From positions 855,501 to 919,500 of the forward strand of contig CAJHZI010000438.1 of NCBI GenBank assembly GCA_905160935.1: DNA of 64,000 nt, written 5' to 3'. This stretch comes from Enchytraeus crypticus. Its lineage: Eukaryota > Annelida > Clitellata > Enchytraeida > Enchytraeidae. This document shows, piece after piece, positions 35,103 through 47,261 of this stretch (position 1 is the stretch's first letter; each line of letters begins with the position of its first letter). The notes under the pieces are model-generated. The model was not told the DNA's origin and ran no database searches. It saw only the letters and a list, made by a program, of their open reading frames with translations. Made by a program: the position numbers and the translations under genes.

Positions 35103-35599
35103 TGTACAAGTACATATATTTAGAAACTCACGTAGGTGCATACGTACACAAGCGCGCATTCATAATTTAAGATGCCATAAAATTTACACGTGAACTTGGA
35201 GAGAATCTGCTGCAAATGGTCTTATCTTATCTCTTGAGACAACACTGACTAGAGAGCTATCAGAATTATCTGAATGCTTTTATTAAGTATTCGTTTATGT
35301 TACAATTAAAATCACATCATCCTCTGAAGCAAGGTGGGGGGGGGGTGTTGCGCCTGATTGCGTAACGAATCAAGTGGGACCGTCACTGGTGGTTCCTTCG
35401 AAAGAGGCTGAAACAGACTTCATACTTAGCGACAGTTTAAAATGTTCATTTGATTCATTTCGAATAGAATCATGAAAGCTACAAATGTTCTTAAATTAGC
35501 TCACTCTTTGAATTAGTATGTTCTGGCAATAGAAATGTTTTACCTTGAAGTTATTTATATCTGAGGAATAAAAAGCTGCTTACAAATCGATGTTATGAC

Positions 35600-35850
35600 A
35601 CGTAATACCAAATGAGTCATAGCCAATGAGTCATAACGCATGAGTCATAACGTATGAGTCATAACGTATGAGTCATGAGCATGAGTAATAAAACATGAGT
35701 TAAAACGCATGAGTCATAGCGCATGAGTAATAACACATGAGTCATAGCGCATGAGTAATAACACATGAGTCATAACGCATGAGTCATAACGCATTAGTCA
35801 TAATGCATGAGTCATAACGCATTAGTCATAACATATGAGTAATAACTCTA
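35600..35850. repeat. 14-bp minisatellite
   Basis: About 17 units of ATGAGTCATAACGC with variants (ATGAGTAATAACAC). ATGAGTCAT contains the AP-1 consensus TGAGTCA in many units, so the array would present a cluster of such sites. Confidence 0.9.
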
Positions 35851-35917
35851 CTAATATAGATCTGTAATGGTATAACTTTGTTACTACCATTGTAATATTT
35901 TATTATCTGTGGGAATT

Positions 35918-36165
35918 GAGCGTCTCAATGGTGGTTAGAGGCGTCAGGTAACCGCGTGAATTTTTGAGTAACAGATTCTGAGTGAATTGAACCCTCGTGG
36001 GTTCGAATCTTAGCGGCGCTAATCTAAGAGTACAATTTCAAGCATTCACAGGACTGATTACACGAAAAGTGGAATAAATTGCCTAACAGTTTAAAACAAT
36101 GATATGACAGTGATATTAAAAGTGATAGATATCAACATGGTTGATCATTTCACTATAATGCGTGT
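35918..36165 (+). repeat. SINE-D copy, near full length
   Basis: GCGTCTCAATGGTGGTTAGA (box A-like), CGTGGGTTCGAATCTTAGCG (box B-like), then GAAAAGTGGAATAAATTGCC, and AGTGATAGATATCAACATGG near the 3' end. Matches 8663-8935 part for part. Confidence 0.85.
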
Positions 36166-36607
36166 AATTATTTAAATACGATTGCGCGATTGCCATTATA
36201 TATATGCATGTAGGTATATACTCAATCAGCCAATATGCCTAACTAAATATGCACCAACAATTTCGGTGACAAAAAGATACTTATAAAAAGTTTTTTGAGA
36301 AATGGATTAATGTTATATAGATATTTAAATTTAATAACATCGCAGCCTCAGGCGGTCACACTGACTTCTGGTAACCTAAGAACTGGCTCAGACGTTGCAC
36401 GCTTATCTATAATATTGAAATATAATACCTCTAAATATACACAGAGAACACTCGGCCTCGCAAATTCTTAAACCACCTACTGATTTTGTTGTATCAACCT
36501 TCCAAGAATTTTCTTGTTTTTCTTACACCTTTGCTCCGCATCGGACGTAATGTTTTATGAATCCTACCAAAAAATTCTGACGTTTTTATTAAAGATAATT
36601 TATTACT

Positions 36608-36790
36608 TCTCTCTCTCTCTCTCTCTCTCTCAGTGCACTGCCCACTGGCAGGCCCATGGTATATTGCGCGTCCACTCTTCTCTGTCTTTCGTTTTCCTCC
36701 TCATGCCCACAAACGAGACTACGATTGAATCTTCAAATCATCTAACATGATGATATACAAGTAATCTTTTTTGGGGATTCTGCTTAATAT
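36608..36790 (-). repeat. LINE-G 3' end
   Basis: (CT)n, then AGTGCACTGCCCACTGGCAG, GCCCATGGTATATTGCGCGT, CCACTCTTCTCTGTCTTTCG and CAAATCATCTAACATG. At about 36770 TTGGGGATTCTGCTTA is the same word found inverted beside the copy at 25185. Confidence 0.85.
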
Positions 36791-37325
36791 GACAATTCAA
36801 TACTTATTAATGTTATAATATAGCTTCTTTAAAATGGAGATTTCAGTGCAGACAAATGACTTCTCATTTTGTATACAAAACGTATCATTTAGAAAAGGAG
36901 CATATCGTGGTCGTTAGCACGGGAGGCCTCTAATATTACAACAATTACAAATTGATTCAATGAAAAAAATTGCATGCAGCTATAGTGAGTCACCAGTAAT
37001 AGCAAGTATTTATTTTAAAGTCATTTATTGGTCATTTAGTAAAGGAAGTTTAGACAATCTCCCTGTAGTAAGAAGTTATTGGTCTCTTACGTAAACCTCG
37101 TTCAGTTGTCGTCTGTTTTCAGTTTATTACAGGCGGTTCCTACTTGTGTCTCTGTAATATGTCTAACTTGAAGAGCTGGACATGATGTCATCACAAGTAT
37201 ATACTTGTGCATGAGTATGTACATGTGTGTATAAGCATATGCACTAATGTGTGCCTGTGTGCAATAATATAGGTGCACACACACGTGTGCATGCATGTAT
37301 GCACAAGTGTATACATGTATATGTG

Positions 37326-37469
37326 TAGTGACTGGAGCCAGTGGCGAAGTCGGTAAGATACTCGACCGCGGATCAGTTGATACGGGTTCAAATCCTGCGC
37401 TCGCCCGTCACTGACATCGCTTTCGAGTGAGGAAACTGACGTTAACCTTAGCTTTACCAGCTTTTTACA
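37326..37469 (+). repeat. SINE-A copy, full length
   Basis: Head GACTGGAGCCAGTGGCGAAG, TCGGTAAGATACTCGACCGC, box B-like GGGTTCAAATCC, then GCGCTCGCCCGTCACTGACA, CGCTTTCGAGTGAGGAAACT and the tail TTAGCTTTACCAGCTTTTTA. A good reference copy. Confidence 0.92.
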
Positions 37470-38102
37470 TGAATGTGTGCATGTTTGCAATAGTATAGGA
37501 GCAACAAATACATGTGCATGCATGTATGCACAAGTATATATGTGTGTACATGAACGTGTATATAGTATAAGTGTGTGTGCATTAGTGTATGCGTATATTT
37601 TCCTAGGTGCAGCGCGTCCATAACGTGGAATCATCAGATACAACGCATAGTAAGAGATATCCACTATTTTCAGTATGAAGTCTGTCTGTACAATAAACAA
37701 CAATTTAAACATACCCTCTACCTGACTCGGCACTTGTGTACGTCCAAATCTGCGTGTACGACTATGTGTACACGTAAGTCTGTGTACAACTCTGAGTTTG
37801 TTTACGTGTTTGTGTAAATGTTTAGACTAGATCCTATCACAATCTAGATCATTCCACCAGATGGCGAGATCAACAACATCAGCAACAATAAATAAAAACA
37901 GTCGGAGGATCATTTTTGCTCCTCATGGTTGATAAAAACAATTTACCCTTGAGTTGATGTTTATTTGCCAAACGACTCCACTATATTTTAGTAACCTTGG
38001 CCCAGAGACATGAGCCAGAATTTACAAAACTTTACTTTCCCAAGCTCGTCATGTAAATTACAGGGCATACGTAACAATCCGGTAAACAACCAACAACACG
38101 AT

Positions 38103-38270
38103 CTACAGAATATGTCCCAGTAGCTAAGTGGTTAGAGTTCAAAGGTGAAACTGGAGTTTAAAATGGCGGTTCCTGACGTCGTGGGTTCGATTCACTGCCG
38201 AGGTTATCAGGGAGTGAAATCTCGGACATTCCTTATAGGACCGGTAAAACGTTAAATTTAGTATGAAGTA
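38103..38270 (+). repeat. tRNA-like SINE, SINE-D relative
   Basis: CCCAGTAGCTAAGTGGTTAG is a good box A, CGTGGGTTCGATTCACTGCC a good box B, and GGGAGTGAAATCTCGGACAT matches the SINE-D segment after box B. The anticodon region is not tRNA-like, so not a functional tRNA. Confidence 0.75.
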
Positions 38271-38382
38271 CCTGAGAGTTTAAACGTATCGTATTGAAAC
38301 TGATTGATAGTATCAGTGAATATCCTATCTAGTCTGCCCCGTTAATAGATTATATAGATATCATATACAATGTACATGTATA

Positions 38383-38384
38383 CA

Positions 38385-38431
<47 letters not shown>

Positions 38432-38437
38432 TGTATG

Positions 38438-38482
<45 letters not shown>

Positions 38483-38493
38483 ATATATACATG

Positions 38494-38525
<32 letters not shown>

Positions 38526-38880
38526 TACATGTATATATATATATCTGCCTTAAGCATGTATAAAAGTATATATAATTATAATATATATATATACATGCAT
38601 ATATGATACATGAAAATACAGTATATATTTAAATATTTATTTAAGCATACATTGTTTTACAATTTATACAATTGTATGTACATGTAAATACATGCGCCTA
38701 TTCATATTTTATATATAGTGTATATTGTAATATATACATGTATATATGCATGTATGTACATGTATATATATATACATATATTGTATATGTATATATATAT
38801 ACATATATACATGGCAGTATATAATTATATATATACATATATATACATGTATATGTATATATACATACATATGGTTATAC
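38383..38880. repeat. (TA)n / (TATATACATG)n rich tract
   Basis: Two blocks (38383-38600 and 38710-38880) of TA dinucleotides interspersed with ACATGTATATAT words. Open frames made of Ile-Tyr repeats on both strands come from this tract. Confidence 0.95.
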
Positions 38881-39214
38881 AGTATACAGATGTAGCTTAA
38901 TAGATTAAGCAGTGTTCTTTCTGAAGAGTAACATTTCATATTCTTTAGAGTCACACCCTTGAGATCGTTGCTGGACCCTTTTCTTCTTTTCTAAACTATA
39001 AATATTTTCCTCTCATTGTTTAAAAATTCGTTGCAGTTCTTGGAATGCAGTTCACTCAATGCAGTCACTCTGGGTGCTTTCATGAATGCGCCTTACAAAC
39101 AATTGCAAAGTTAGTTTAGCGTCTGTTTCCGTAACACAGAGAAAAATAGTTATCCGCGATGATCTCTATCATTTTCATGCTACATGTTTTGACATCTATA
39201 CAGTTTATCACCCT

Positions 39215-39768
39215 CTAAGATCAATCTTTAGAATCATCCTCTAGAATCATACTCCAGAATCATCCTCTAGCATCATCTTGAGGTTCATCCTCTAGAATCA
39301 TCCTCTAGAATAATCCACTAGACTCATCCTCTAGAATCATCCTCCAGAATTATCCTCTAGAATCATACTTCAGAATCGTCCTCTAGCATCATCTTGAGGT
39401 TCATCCTCTAGAATCATCCTCTAGGATCATCCTCTAGAATCATCCTCTAGGATCATCCTCTAGAATCATCCTCTAAGATCATCCTCTAGAATAATCCTCT
39501 AGAATCATCCTCTAGAATCATCCCCTAAGATCATCCTCTAGAATAATCCTCTAGAATCATCCTCTAAGATCATCCTCTAGAATAATCCTCTAGAATCATC
39601 CTCTAAGATCATCCTCTAGAATAATCCTCTAGAATCATCCTCTAAGATCATCCTCTAGAATAATCCTCTAGAATCATCCTCTAAGATCATCCTCTAGAAT
39701 AATCCTCTAGAATCATCCTCTAAGATCATCCTCTAGAATAATCCTCTAGAATCATCCTCTATAGATTA
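39215..39768. repeat. 13-bp minisatellite with 39-bp higher-order repeat
   Basis: The basic unit is ATCATCCTCTAGA. In the left part variants are mixed; from about 39465 a three-unit block (ATCATCCTCTAAG, ATCATCCTCTAGA, ATAATCCTCTAGA) repeats almost perfectly about seven times, a later homogenised expansion. Confidence 0.93.
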
Positions 39769-40529
39769 TTCTCTTCCAGATCTGTTAGTCACGGATGCCT
39801 ACTTCTCTTTTTTTTCTTGCAGAAAACTAATTGAGCTTCCAGTTTTTTCACACGCTATTTTCAGCTAAGTTCAGTTGTCAACTCCTTCGAGTCTGAACGG
39901 TAAAGCACTCGAATGCGATTAATATTAGTGGAAAAATAATTCTGTAAAAAACATATTTCTCCAAGTAGCGGCATTTCACCGGCAATGAGGCGCCGATAGA
40001 CATGTTTACATCAATCAATCAAACCAAACGAATCGTAAACATGAATATATGCCTCAAATGTAAATTTTAAAAAAACTGATATATAGCAATCAATCAATAA
40101 AAACTGAACAGGCATTACTGATTGGCAGTCTCTCTATATGAATAGACACAATGGACCGTATCGTATTCTTCACGGTCGGCTAAACCAATTCATTTCTGGA
40201 ATTTCCATTTGCACTTCTAGACAAATCTTTTCAGTTTCAGCCTACATTTAGTTTAAACTATTAATGTGGCGTAACAGCTGGACATTAATAGGTAATGCTG
40301 ACAAATTGACAAGGTCTCTGCATTATCATAATTTGAATGGAAAAACTGCCTTCACTAAACAACATGGAGTATTTCGAATAGTTTTCCGTATTCATTTTAC
40401 TGAAAGATTGCACACAAATCCAATGATTTCATAAGATAAGGTCAATTTCAAAGCTTTCTTGTAAGTTTACGCATTCTAATAACAATTTTTGACATTTTCA
40501 ACTTTCAAAAAAAGGGTTTGATGTTGCCA

Positions 40530-40695
40530 TTTTGATAGAAACATCAATTAGAGTGCTACCGTCGTCAATGACAACATCGAGCACTAACTTTGAACCAAAT
40601 CCAGTCCGACAAACAGAGCAAAACATGGTCCAAAACGGTGCAAACTCAAATCCGAAATCCAGAAAAATAGTTCAGAAAAAATTCAGGATAGGGAT
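40530..40695 (-). repeat. Rep-C copy
   Basis: Read on the + strand: AATTAGAGTGCTACCGTCGT, CAATGACAACATCGAGCACT (hairpin), CCAAAACGGTGCAAACTC and AATCCGAAATCCAGAAAAAT. The inverse of the copies at 15108 and 33725. It creates a spurious 89-residue frame. Confidence 0.82.
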
Positions 40696-42358
40696 GCTAA
40701 GTGAATGCTTGCTATATGTAGCTCAACTGAAACCTCTGGTGTTTTTAATTATTCCACGTGAAAATCTTCAGCAATATAAAATTAGACGTCTGGGTAGTTA
40801 GCATTTTACAGTGACAACAGTTTCAAATAAATCCAGCCATACTTGTATGTCTTCGTGGTGATGCATATGTATATGTGAATCAAACATCTTCATCGCTCTT
40901 TCAATGTTAGTAATATAATAGTAAAAATCTAAGGCTCAAATTCTCAGTCAATCAAATTAACGATAAAGTAAAAATTTCGAATAAAATAAGCTAATATTTA
41001 CAGATATCATTTGACCTCCCTCTATTCACAGAATTCATTCATATTTTCGTCATTTTTCTTGTTTTGCTACTTCTCTGCTGTGTAAAAATCCATGTTGTAG
41101 TTAATCTCAATGCGATTTGTCACGTGATGTGGTTGTTACTTCTCACGTGATGCGGTGGTTATTTACTGACATCAGCTCAAGAAGATGAAAATGGCGTGCA
41201 TTTAATTTTTCTTTACCTGATGTTAAATTTGACTTTCTAATGACTGTAATTAAAGTAAGGTACCATATATGTTTTTTCTCAAAAATAGTTTTGCTTACAC
41301 ACAATGTGTTTGCGAATAAAGTCTTAAATCTGATGAATTAATACTCTTCTTAAATTATCTGTAAATGTGCACTATTTAATACACGAGAATGTAACTATTG
41401 TTTGTCAATGGAGGTTTTTACATACCACAGAAACTGATTTTTAAGTTCATTACTTGGCATAAACCTCAACGTTTATTTTGATAGTTACAAATTTCAGGAA
41501 TTTCCTCATTGATACATTCAAATAACGTTTTGATAAACTGCTGTTCATCAAACAGACCATCGCTGTGGTGTTCTCTACACCTGATGCAGAAGACTATGAG
41601 TCTGATGTTAAAACAACTGGAGCGACTGCCAAGATATGAGAGAGAAAAAACTTTCTGCTAGTTTTAGAAGATGTTGAGGAGAGATTTAGCGCATTGCTCC
41701 ATCGTGAAGCTGTTGAGACGTGTTACTGAGAGTTATTGCCATAGATTTATGATTAGCAGACAGCAGCAAGGCTACACGTCTCTCATTTGGAGCTAAAAAA
41801 TATTCACCGTCGGGGCATACCAGGGCGGGGCAGCATATGATCATGTGGCAAAAATGAGGGCAAGGGAGTCAACCCCCCTCCCTTAACAATACTTTACATT
41901 TTGTAGTACATTGAATGCATCAGTGTACAGAAATAATAGTTATAGCTGAAATGCTGAGTAAAAATAATTTTCAAAGTCTCAGAAGAGAAATCATTTGGAT
42001 ATTTTTTTTAAAGAAATACGTTATTAAAACATCTCATTGTCGATGCATACATGCCCTGTGCTTTAGCCCTGGCTCTTGGCTACAGATTTTGAGATGGAAA
42101 GTGAAGAAAGCAGAATTATGATTTTTCTGATGTGTTACTGAGAGATAAAGAATATGCATTTCCAAATTTGCTAAGCGTGCGCAACAGACAAACATCTGCA
42201 CCTGCAGATAAACAAGATCTAGACACGTCTGGAGATTTCGTTAAAGTTAAAGGTAGAAGTCCTAAATTGATGTCAATGACGGGTAAGCCAGCCAGGGGAA
42301 TATTATTCAACATTCAACTGCCTATCGGCAGTCAAAACCATAAGCGGTTTCTTATATT

Positions 42359-42487
42359 TGATAAAGCTAATGTTAACGTCAGTTTTCTCACTCGAAAGCG
42401 ATGTCAGTGACGGTCGAGCCCAGGATATGAACCTCGCACAATCTGATCCGCGGTCAAGTTTCTTACCGACTTCGCCACTGGCTCCAG
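42359..42487 (-). repeat. SINE-A copy, near full length
   Basis: ATAAAGCTAATGTTAACGTC, CACTCGAAAGCGATGTCAGT, CGGTCGAGCCCAGGATATGA, TGATCCGCGGTCAAG, CGCCACTGGCTCCAG. Followed by a short inverted echo, CCATTGGCGACG. Confidence 0.92.
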
Positions 42488-42699
42488 CCATTGGCGACGT
42501 ATTGGCCAATGGCGCATTATATTTACTTGAAGGAGTTCACACAAACCTAGGTAAAATTTTATGTTAAACTGAAATGCAAATGATAGCATATGCTCCCAGA
42601 AAATATGTAGGTCTACAGGCATACTTCTTTTTATGACAAAAAGTCATTGAGAATGCAAAGAAAGAGATTATATGTAAATTGAGGGTGGGGTAGGAGAGG

Positions 42700-42708
42700 G
42701 GAGGGGAA

Positions 42709-42750
<42 letters not shown>

Positions 42751-42880
42751 CGAGAGAGCGAGAGAGCGAGAGAGGTATAAGAAATCTTAAGAAACAGATG
42801 GGCAGTAAAGGAGAAGAGAAGCAAGAGAGAGAGAGAGATATGGAAAGAGAGAGAAAGAGAGATAGTGACATTGAAGAAAG
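42700..42880. repeat. (GA)n microsatellite
   Basis: Interrupted GA dinucleotide tract, several blocks. Confidence 0.95.
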
Positions 42881-43074
42881 AGAAAAAGAAGAGATCGAGA
42901 AGAAGAAAACAGAGTTTTAGAGCATAACTTCTCTCAAGGAACACGTGTGTTTTATTTATAGTGTATAGATGTATGATATATGAAAGAAGACTCTTGAACA
43001 GGATGTGACGTCATCACACTCTTCCTTTCCTTTATCTCTCCTTTCTCTCTTTTTCCTGTAGTGTTTGTCTTTTT

Positions 43075-43205
43075 CTCTTCACTCATTTACTCACTCTCTC
43101 ACTCACTAATTACTCACTCACTCACTCACTCATCACTCACCACTCACTCAATCACTCACTCACTCACTCACTCACTCGCTAGCTCGCTCGCTCACTCACT
43201 CACTC
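43075..43205. repeat. (CACT)n microsatellite
   Basis: ACTCACTC units with a few CGCT substitutions. Confidence 0.93.
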
Positions 43206-44377
43206 GTTTCATTTAATCGTTCTATTTTCATTTTCCGTTCTTTACTTCGCTACTTCTTTATTTATTCTTTCATTCACTCTTCCAACATTCGCCTACTTCT
43301 TTTTCTTGATTCTTCTTCCGCCATTCGTTTCGTTGTTTTTCTTTTTCTTTACTTTCGTCTCGCTTTTATTTCCTATAGTTAGGATCAAAAATAGTCTTCA
43401 TCATCTCATTTAATTGTTTTATTTGTATCTTTGAGGGAATTGCAGAGTACTTCAATTTCTAAAGATGATATAGCCTTTAATGCTATAATACAATTTTAAT
43501 CTTTTATTCCGTCAAGAGAACGGAATCAAGATTATAAGCGATGGGGAGATAATTACAAGAGACAACCTTCAACCTTAATTTAATTATTAAACATTTATTA
43601 CTTTCAATGACTTCATGATCTTCCCGGACAATTGTTACGGATAAATCAATGGAGAAATCTGCTTGAAGGTTCTCCATTAGTGCTTTTTCAGTTTTCTTGC
43701 TGGTTTACACATGGTTATCTGCAATAATTGATTGATCTAGGTTCCTTTCGTCAGAGTCGCTCTGGAGGAATTCAGGATTAATTAACTGTCAGGAAGATAT
43801 CGTTACGAAATCACGCATATGTTCATCTCCTTACGCTTTCATCTTACGTACGAATCCAAAAATACACTAATGGTAACAATAAATCAAATTCAAGGCAGCA
43901 GTGTTATTGTAAAATTCTGTTTTTTCTGCTCCAATTCTTAACCATTGCAGGCACTGATCAAAATGTTTACACTGCCATTTGTACTTTCCTTTACTATTTG
44001 AAATACTTAACTTCGTTTAAGAGCTTCTAGACGTAACAAATTACCAGCATAGCTTCCAATAGAACTACTTATCACTGTCACAAAGAATTGCACTTAATTA
44101 ACAGCACCGATACACGCTGCGTGTCTGTCAATCAATTGACTAATAAATTTCTTACAATATTCATTTAACTTTTTATTCCGTATAGTTATACACATGTCAC
44201 ATGCATGTGCCGTGTTTTACTTTTGTATGACTGATGTTTATGTATAGGCATAATGTTGTTCTACGATTTGAACAAATTAATAAATTAACTCAGATGGAAA
44301 AATATTAGATATTTGCTTCTTTCTATGACAGTTTGTTTGCATGATTTTTTTTCTCTCTTTCTCTCCTACCCTCCCTG

Positions 44378-44462
44378 TCCCTCTCTCTCTCTCTCTCACT
44401 CTAACCTTCAGCATAAAATGGCAGGTCCACGATGCATATTTCTCTCTGCTTTCAATGTTCTC
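44378..44462 (-). repeat. Rep-S-like 3' end, eroded
   Basis: (CT)n followed by ATGGCAGGTCCACGATGCAT, the position and wording expected for the shared hairpin end; one hairpin arm is lost. Confidence 0.5.
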
Positions 44463-45159
44463 TAAAAATCACATCACTGATCAGCAATTATATACCACTT
44501 ACAGGGAAAGCCATTGAGACATTTTACAGCCGCCTCTGCAGATTTCACAATCATACAGTATAGCATTCTTTCATGTTTAGCTTTTTCAGTAGACAAGACC
44601 GCATTGATAGAATGAACCTGTGCATTGATTAATCACCAGATTACGCTCACAGTACAAATATATCACAAGTTTGTCTGTTGTTTTACAGGAAACATTTTCC
44701 ATGAACCGCGAACAGGTGGGACTTGTAATTCGCTTGTTGAGTTATTAGTTTCATAGAGCAACAACAACTATACCTATTTGACATTTTATTGACTGAAACA
44801 GCAACAAGTGTTTGACATTCAATTGACCGAAGCTTGGACTGAGATACGTTAAATGTCCATTTCGTGACCCGAAGACATCATCATAAAATGATCGGTTTAG
44901 TGACTCGAAGTTGATCACTGACAGAGGAATTCGACAATTTCTTTACTTTTATTCGCAAAATCCTCAACATTTTGCGTTGTGTAGTGATTTGGTGTTAGAT
45001 TTTGGATGTGTTTATGGTTTCAGTTGGGCCATGTATCCATTACCTCTTGATAAATTTGAGAGATCTGGTTATTATTAGTTTATATGGTTGGATAACACTA
45101 ACTCTGCACAGCGCCGCACTAAAATAACTTTATTATACTCTCTGGAACATATGGAGGTA

Positions 45160-45294
45160 AATCTGGTAAAGCTAAGGTTAATGTCAATTTCCTCACTCGA
45201 AAGAGATGTCAGCGACGGGCGAGCCCAGGATTTGAACCCCGCGCATACTGATCCATGGTTGAGTGTCTTACCCACATCGCCGCTGGCTCCAGCT
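45160..45294 (-). repeat. SINE-A copy, near full length
   Basis: ATCTGGTAAAGCTAAGGTTA, CTCACTCGAAAGAGATGTCA, GGGCGAGCCCAGGATTTGAA, TGATCCATGGTTGAG, CGCCGCTGGCTCCAG. Ends about 90 bp downstream of an MRTF donor, in gene orientation. Confidence 0.92.
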
Positions 45295-45380
45295 AGTGGA
45301 AGCGTGTTCATGGCATCATGGTTTAGATAAAATGTGCTACTTGACACAATTATCTGAATCCTAAAGCTTAAATTTCTTAC

Positions 45381-46734
45381 CTGAAATAATTTCAGAATTG
45401 GCATCTTCTTTACCCTCCATTGACTGTCTCTTCACATCGTCTTTCACATCTGCTTCATCCTCATCGTTTCCAGTCTGGTTTCCTCTTCCACACTCATCTC
45501 TCGCTGAATGTTTCTTCTCGGTCTCTATTGTTGCTGTCTCGTCCAATTTGTCTTTATTAGCAGAATTCATTATTTGTGACTCTTTTGATTCACTTTCCAG
45601 CTTTGCTTGTTGCTGCTGTAGCTGTGCCTGATTCTGCGCGCCCAGCTGCTGTAGCTGCGGTTGATTCTGTGCCCCCAGCTGCTGTAGCTGCGGCTGATTC
45701 TGTGCGCCCAGCTGTGACTGATTCTGTATGCCAAGCTGCTGCAGCTCTCGTTGCTGCTGCTCTAGCTGCAGTTGTAGCTGCTGTAAGCGCTGCTGCTGCT
45801 GCAACATCTTTTGAACATTGGAAGAGTAGCATGCCATTGCCTCAGCATCTGCGGATGAAGAGCCTGTTAAACCTGACCATGGCGCCTTCAGAACTCTTGG
45901 AAATGCTTCCACATTTGAGCCTCCACTAAATCCCAAATAGGGATTTCGAATTCCTGACATCGCTGCACTTTGACTCATTGAAAGGAATGATTTATTTGTG
46001 TCCACGTCACTTTTAGACTGAGAGGAATTTATAACCAGGCCTGGGGGAAGGAGGCAACCTCTGGTTAATCCAAAGGGATTCTCCAAATTGGAAAATTCAT
46101 ATGGATAAAAACTGGCGCCTACATTCTCTGAGTAGCTTCTCGAAAGAATAGCCTGACTTTGAGGTAAGGTACAGAATGGTTGGTCAACCAGACTTGGCTC
46201 TGATTTACCTTCACCACTCTTCTGGAATAGTCTGTCCCCTGACTCAGCACTGGAAGTAGCTTTCGTGGAATTGCTGGAAGACTTTGAGTTCTTTTTTGTG
46301 CTCTTCTTTGACTTGATGGTTGATTTACCGGACGCACCTTCGCCAGATATACTAATCGTATTATCGGACAATGGAGGCGACAGCATCGTCTGTGCTGGAC
46401 ATCCGTTTTCCTCAGTGAAATTCATCCCGGAATCCTTAAGATAACTGGAAATTTCTGGGGTAATTCCATTCGAAAATTCTAAACTATTTTGGGCGATGTA
46501 GTCGCCGTCAATTTCCGCGCAACTGGAAACGTCACAGTTCGATGCGCACAAATCCTTGACATCATCGTTTTCTGTGTCCTGACGGCGTCTCTTGGCTCTA
46601 TCGTTTAGTAGTCTCTGTTGGAGCTTTCTCTTGAGCATTTCTGTGACCTTTGACCCGGCGGTTGACCCGTGACCCCCGCCAGATGACACCGTCGACAAAT
46701 GATTTGTTGCGGCAAGCATCATATTCCAAACGAT
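45381..46734 (-). CDS. MRTF: MRTF 5' exon: basic, Ser-rich and Q-rich
   Basis: Donor TTTCAG|GTAAGA in phase 1, joining the next exon to give SDSKHPRQ. If translation starts here the ATG is at 46722-46724 (MMLAATNHLSTVSS); an acceptor TTTATTTGTAAG|ATC just upstream suggests the exon instead continues from an earlier one (IVWNMMLAAT). Features: basic helix EMLKRKLQQRLLNDRAKRRR (possible nuclear localisation signal), Lys/Ser stretch TIKSKKSTKKNSKSSS, then a Q-rich coiled region QKMLQQQQRLQQLQLQLEQQ and three to four 11-residue LGAQNQPQLQQ repeats encoded at about 45626-45735. The acidic/Lys end GNDEDEADVKDDVKRQS follows. No RPEL motif is seen, though vertebrate MRTFs have three near the N-terminus. 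Link to MRTF is by phase and composition. Confidence 0.75.
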
Positions 46735-47066
46735 CTTACAAATAAAAAGTCTATAAAACCGCTAAAGTTTCAAGGTGTAGGGACATATTTCTTTAGGTGG
46801 AATCGAATCTGAAGAAGAGCTTCGTGGTGGGTTACTTTCGAGGTTTACTCTCAATTTCTCCTCATTGAAGTAATTGAAATACTTAAAGTGTTAAATCGTG
46901 TGATTTTAATTCTACCACGCATTTCCTTACGTTTTTCTCTGAATCGATTATACTTAGATCTTCCATTTTGACTGGAAATATCAAGACAGCGGTCATACTG
47001 TATCGTCCATGAAAGAATAGTTTTGTAGATCAGTTAAATATGCAGTGGATTGAGAGAGCTAGCTAC

Positions 47067-47138
47067 CTTCAGTTCTCCTAAATTATGAGATGTTAAGGCT
47101 TTATTGATTAGACCGTTCTGATAATACTTCTCAATAAT
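47067..47138 (-). CDS. Possible 72-bp MRTF exon
   Basis: Acceptor TATTTTACTGTTTTAG|ATT, donor CTGAAG|GTAGCT. Of the three frames only phase 0 is open, giving IIEKYYQNGLINKALTSHNL plus GELK, and that frame agrees with the phase 0 acceptor at 46734. The peptide matches no family I recognise and is not an RPEL motif. Support is limited to splice signals and frame, so chance is not excluded. Confidence 0.4.
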
Positions 47139-47261
47139 CTAAAACAGTAAAATACAAACATTGTGTAATAATCTATTGTTCAATTAAAAACAAACTCCGT
47201 TCTCTTCATATTTAACTCAACAACACCGATATAAAACAATTCTTCCTCCACATCATCACTC

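Larger units (their letters stand above)
27659..45380. other. Large MRTF intron, 17.7 kb, repeat-rich
   Basis: No additional exon with family similarity was found on either strand. Content: a direct-repeat pair (29037/30097), Rep-C, SINE-A, SINE-D and LINE-G copies, (AT)n and (CA)n tracts, and six minisatellites, listed separately. The stretches 27660-28900, 33050-33700 and 43200-44370 show nothing beyond AT-rich unique sequence. The open frame at 42132-42410 starts in unique DNA (RQTSAPADKQDLDTSGDFVK) but runs into a SINE-A copy and has no splice support. Confidence 0.65.

Noticed and set aside
38103-38270. Possible tRNA gene from good box A and box B
   Set aside because: No cloverleaf, acceptor stem or anticodon arm could be formed, and the following sequence matches SINE-D.
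42132-42410. 92-residue open frame beginning MLLRDKEYAFPNLLS
   Set aside because: The second half is a SINE-A copy, and the first half has no splice support or recognised family.
45576-45929. Ala/Val-rich open frame on the + strand
   Set aside because: It is the antisense shadow of the CAG-rich Gln-coding region of the MRTF 5' exon.
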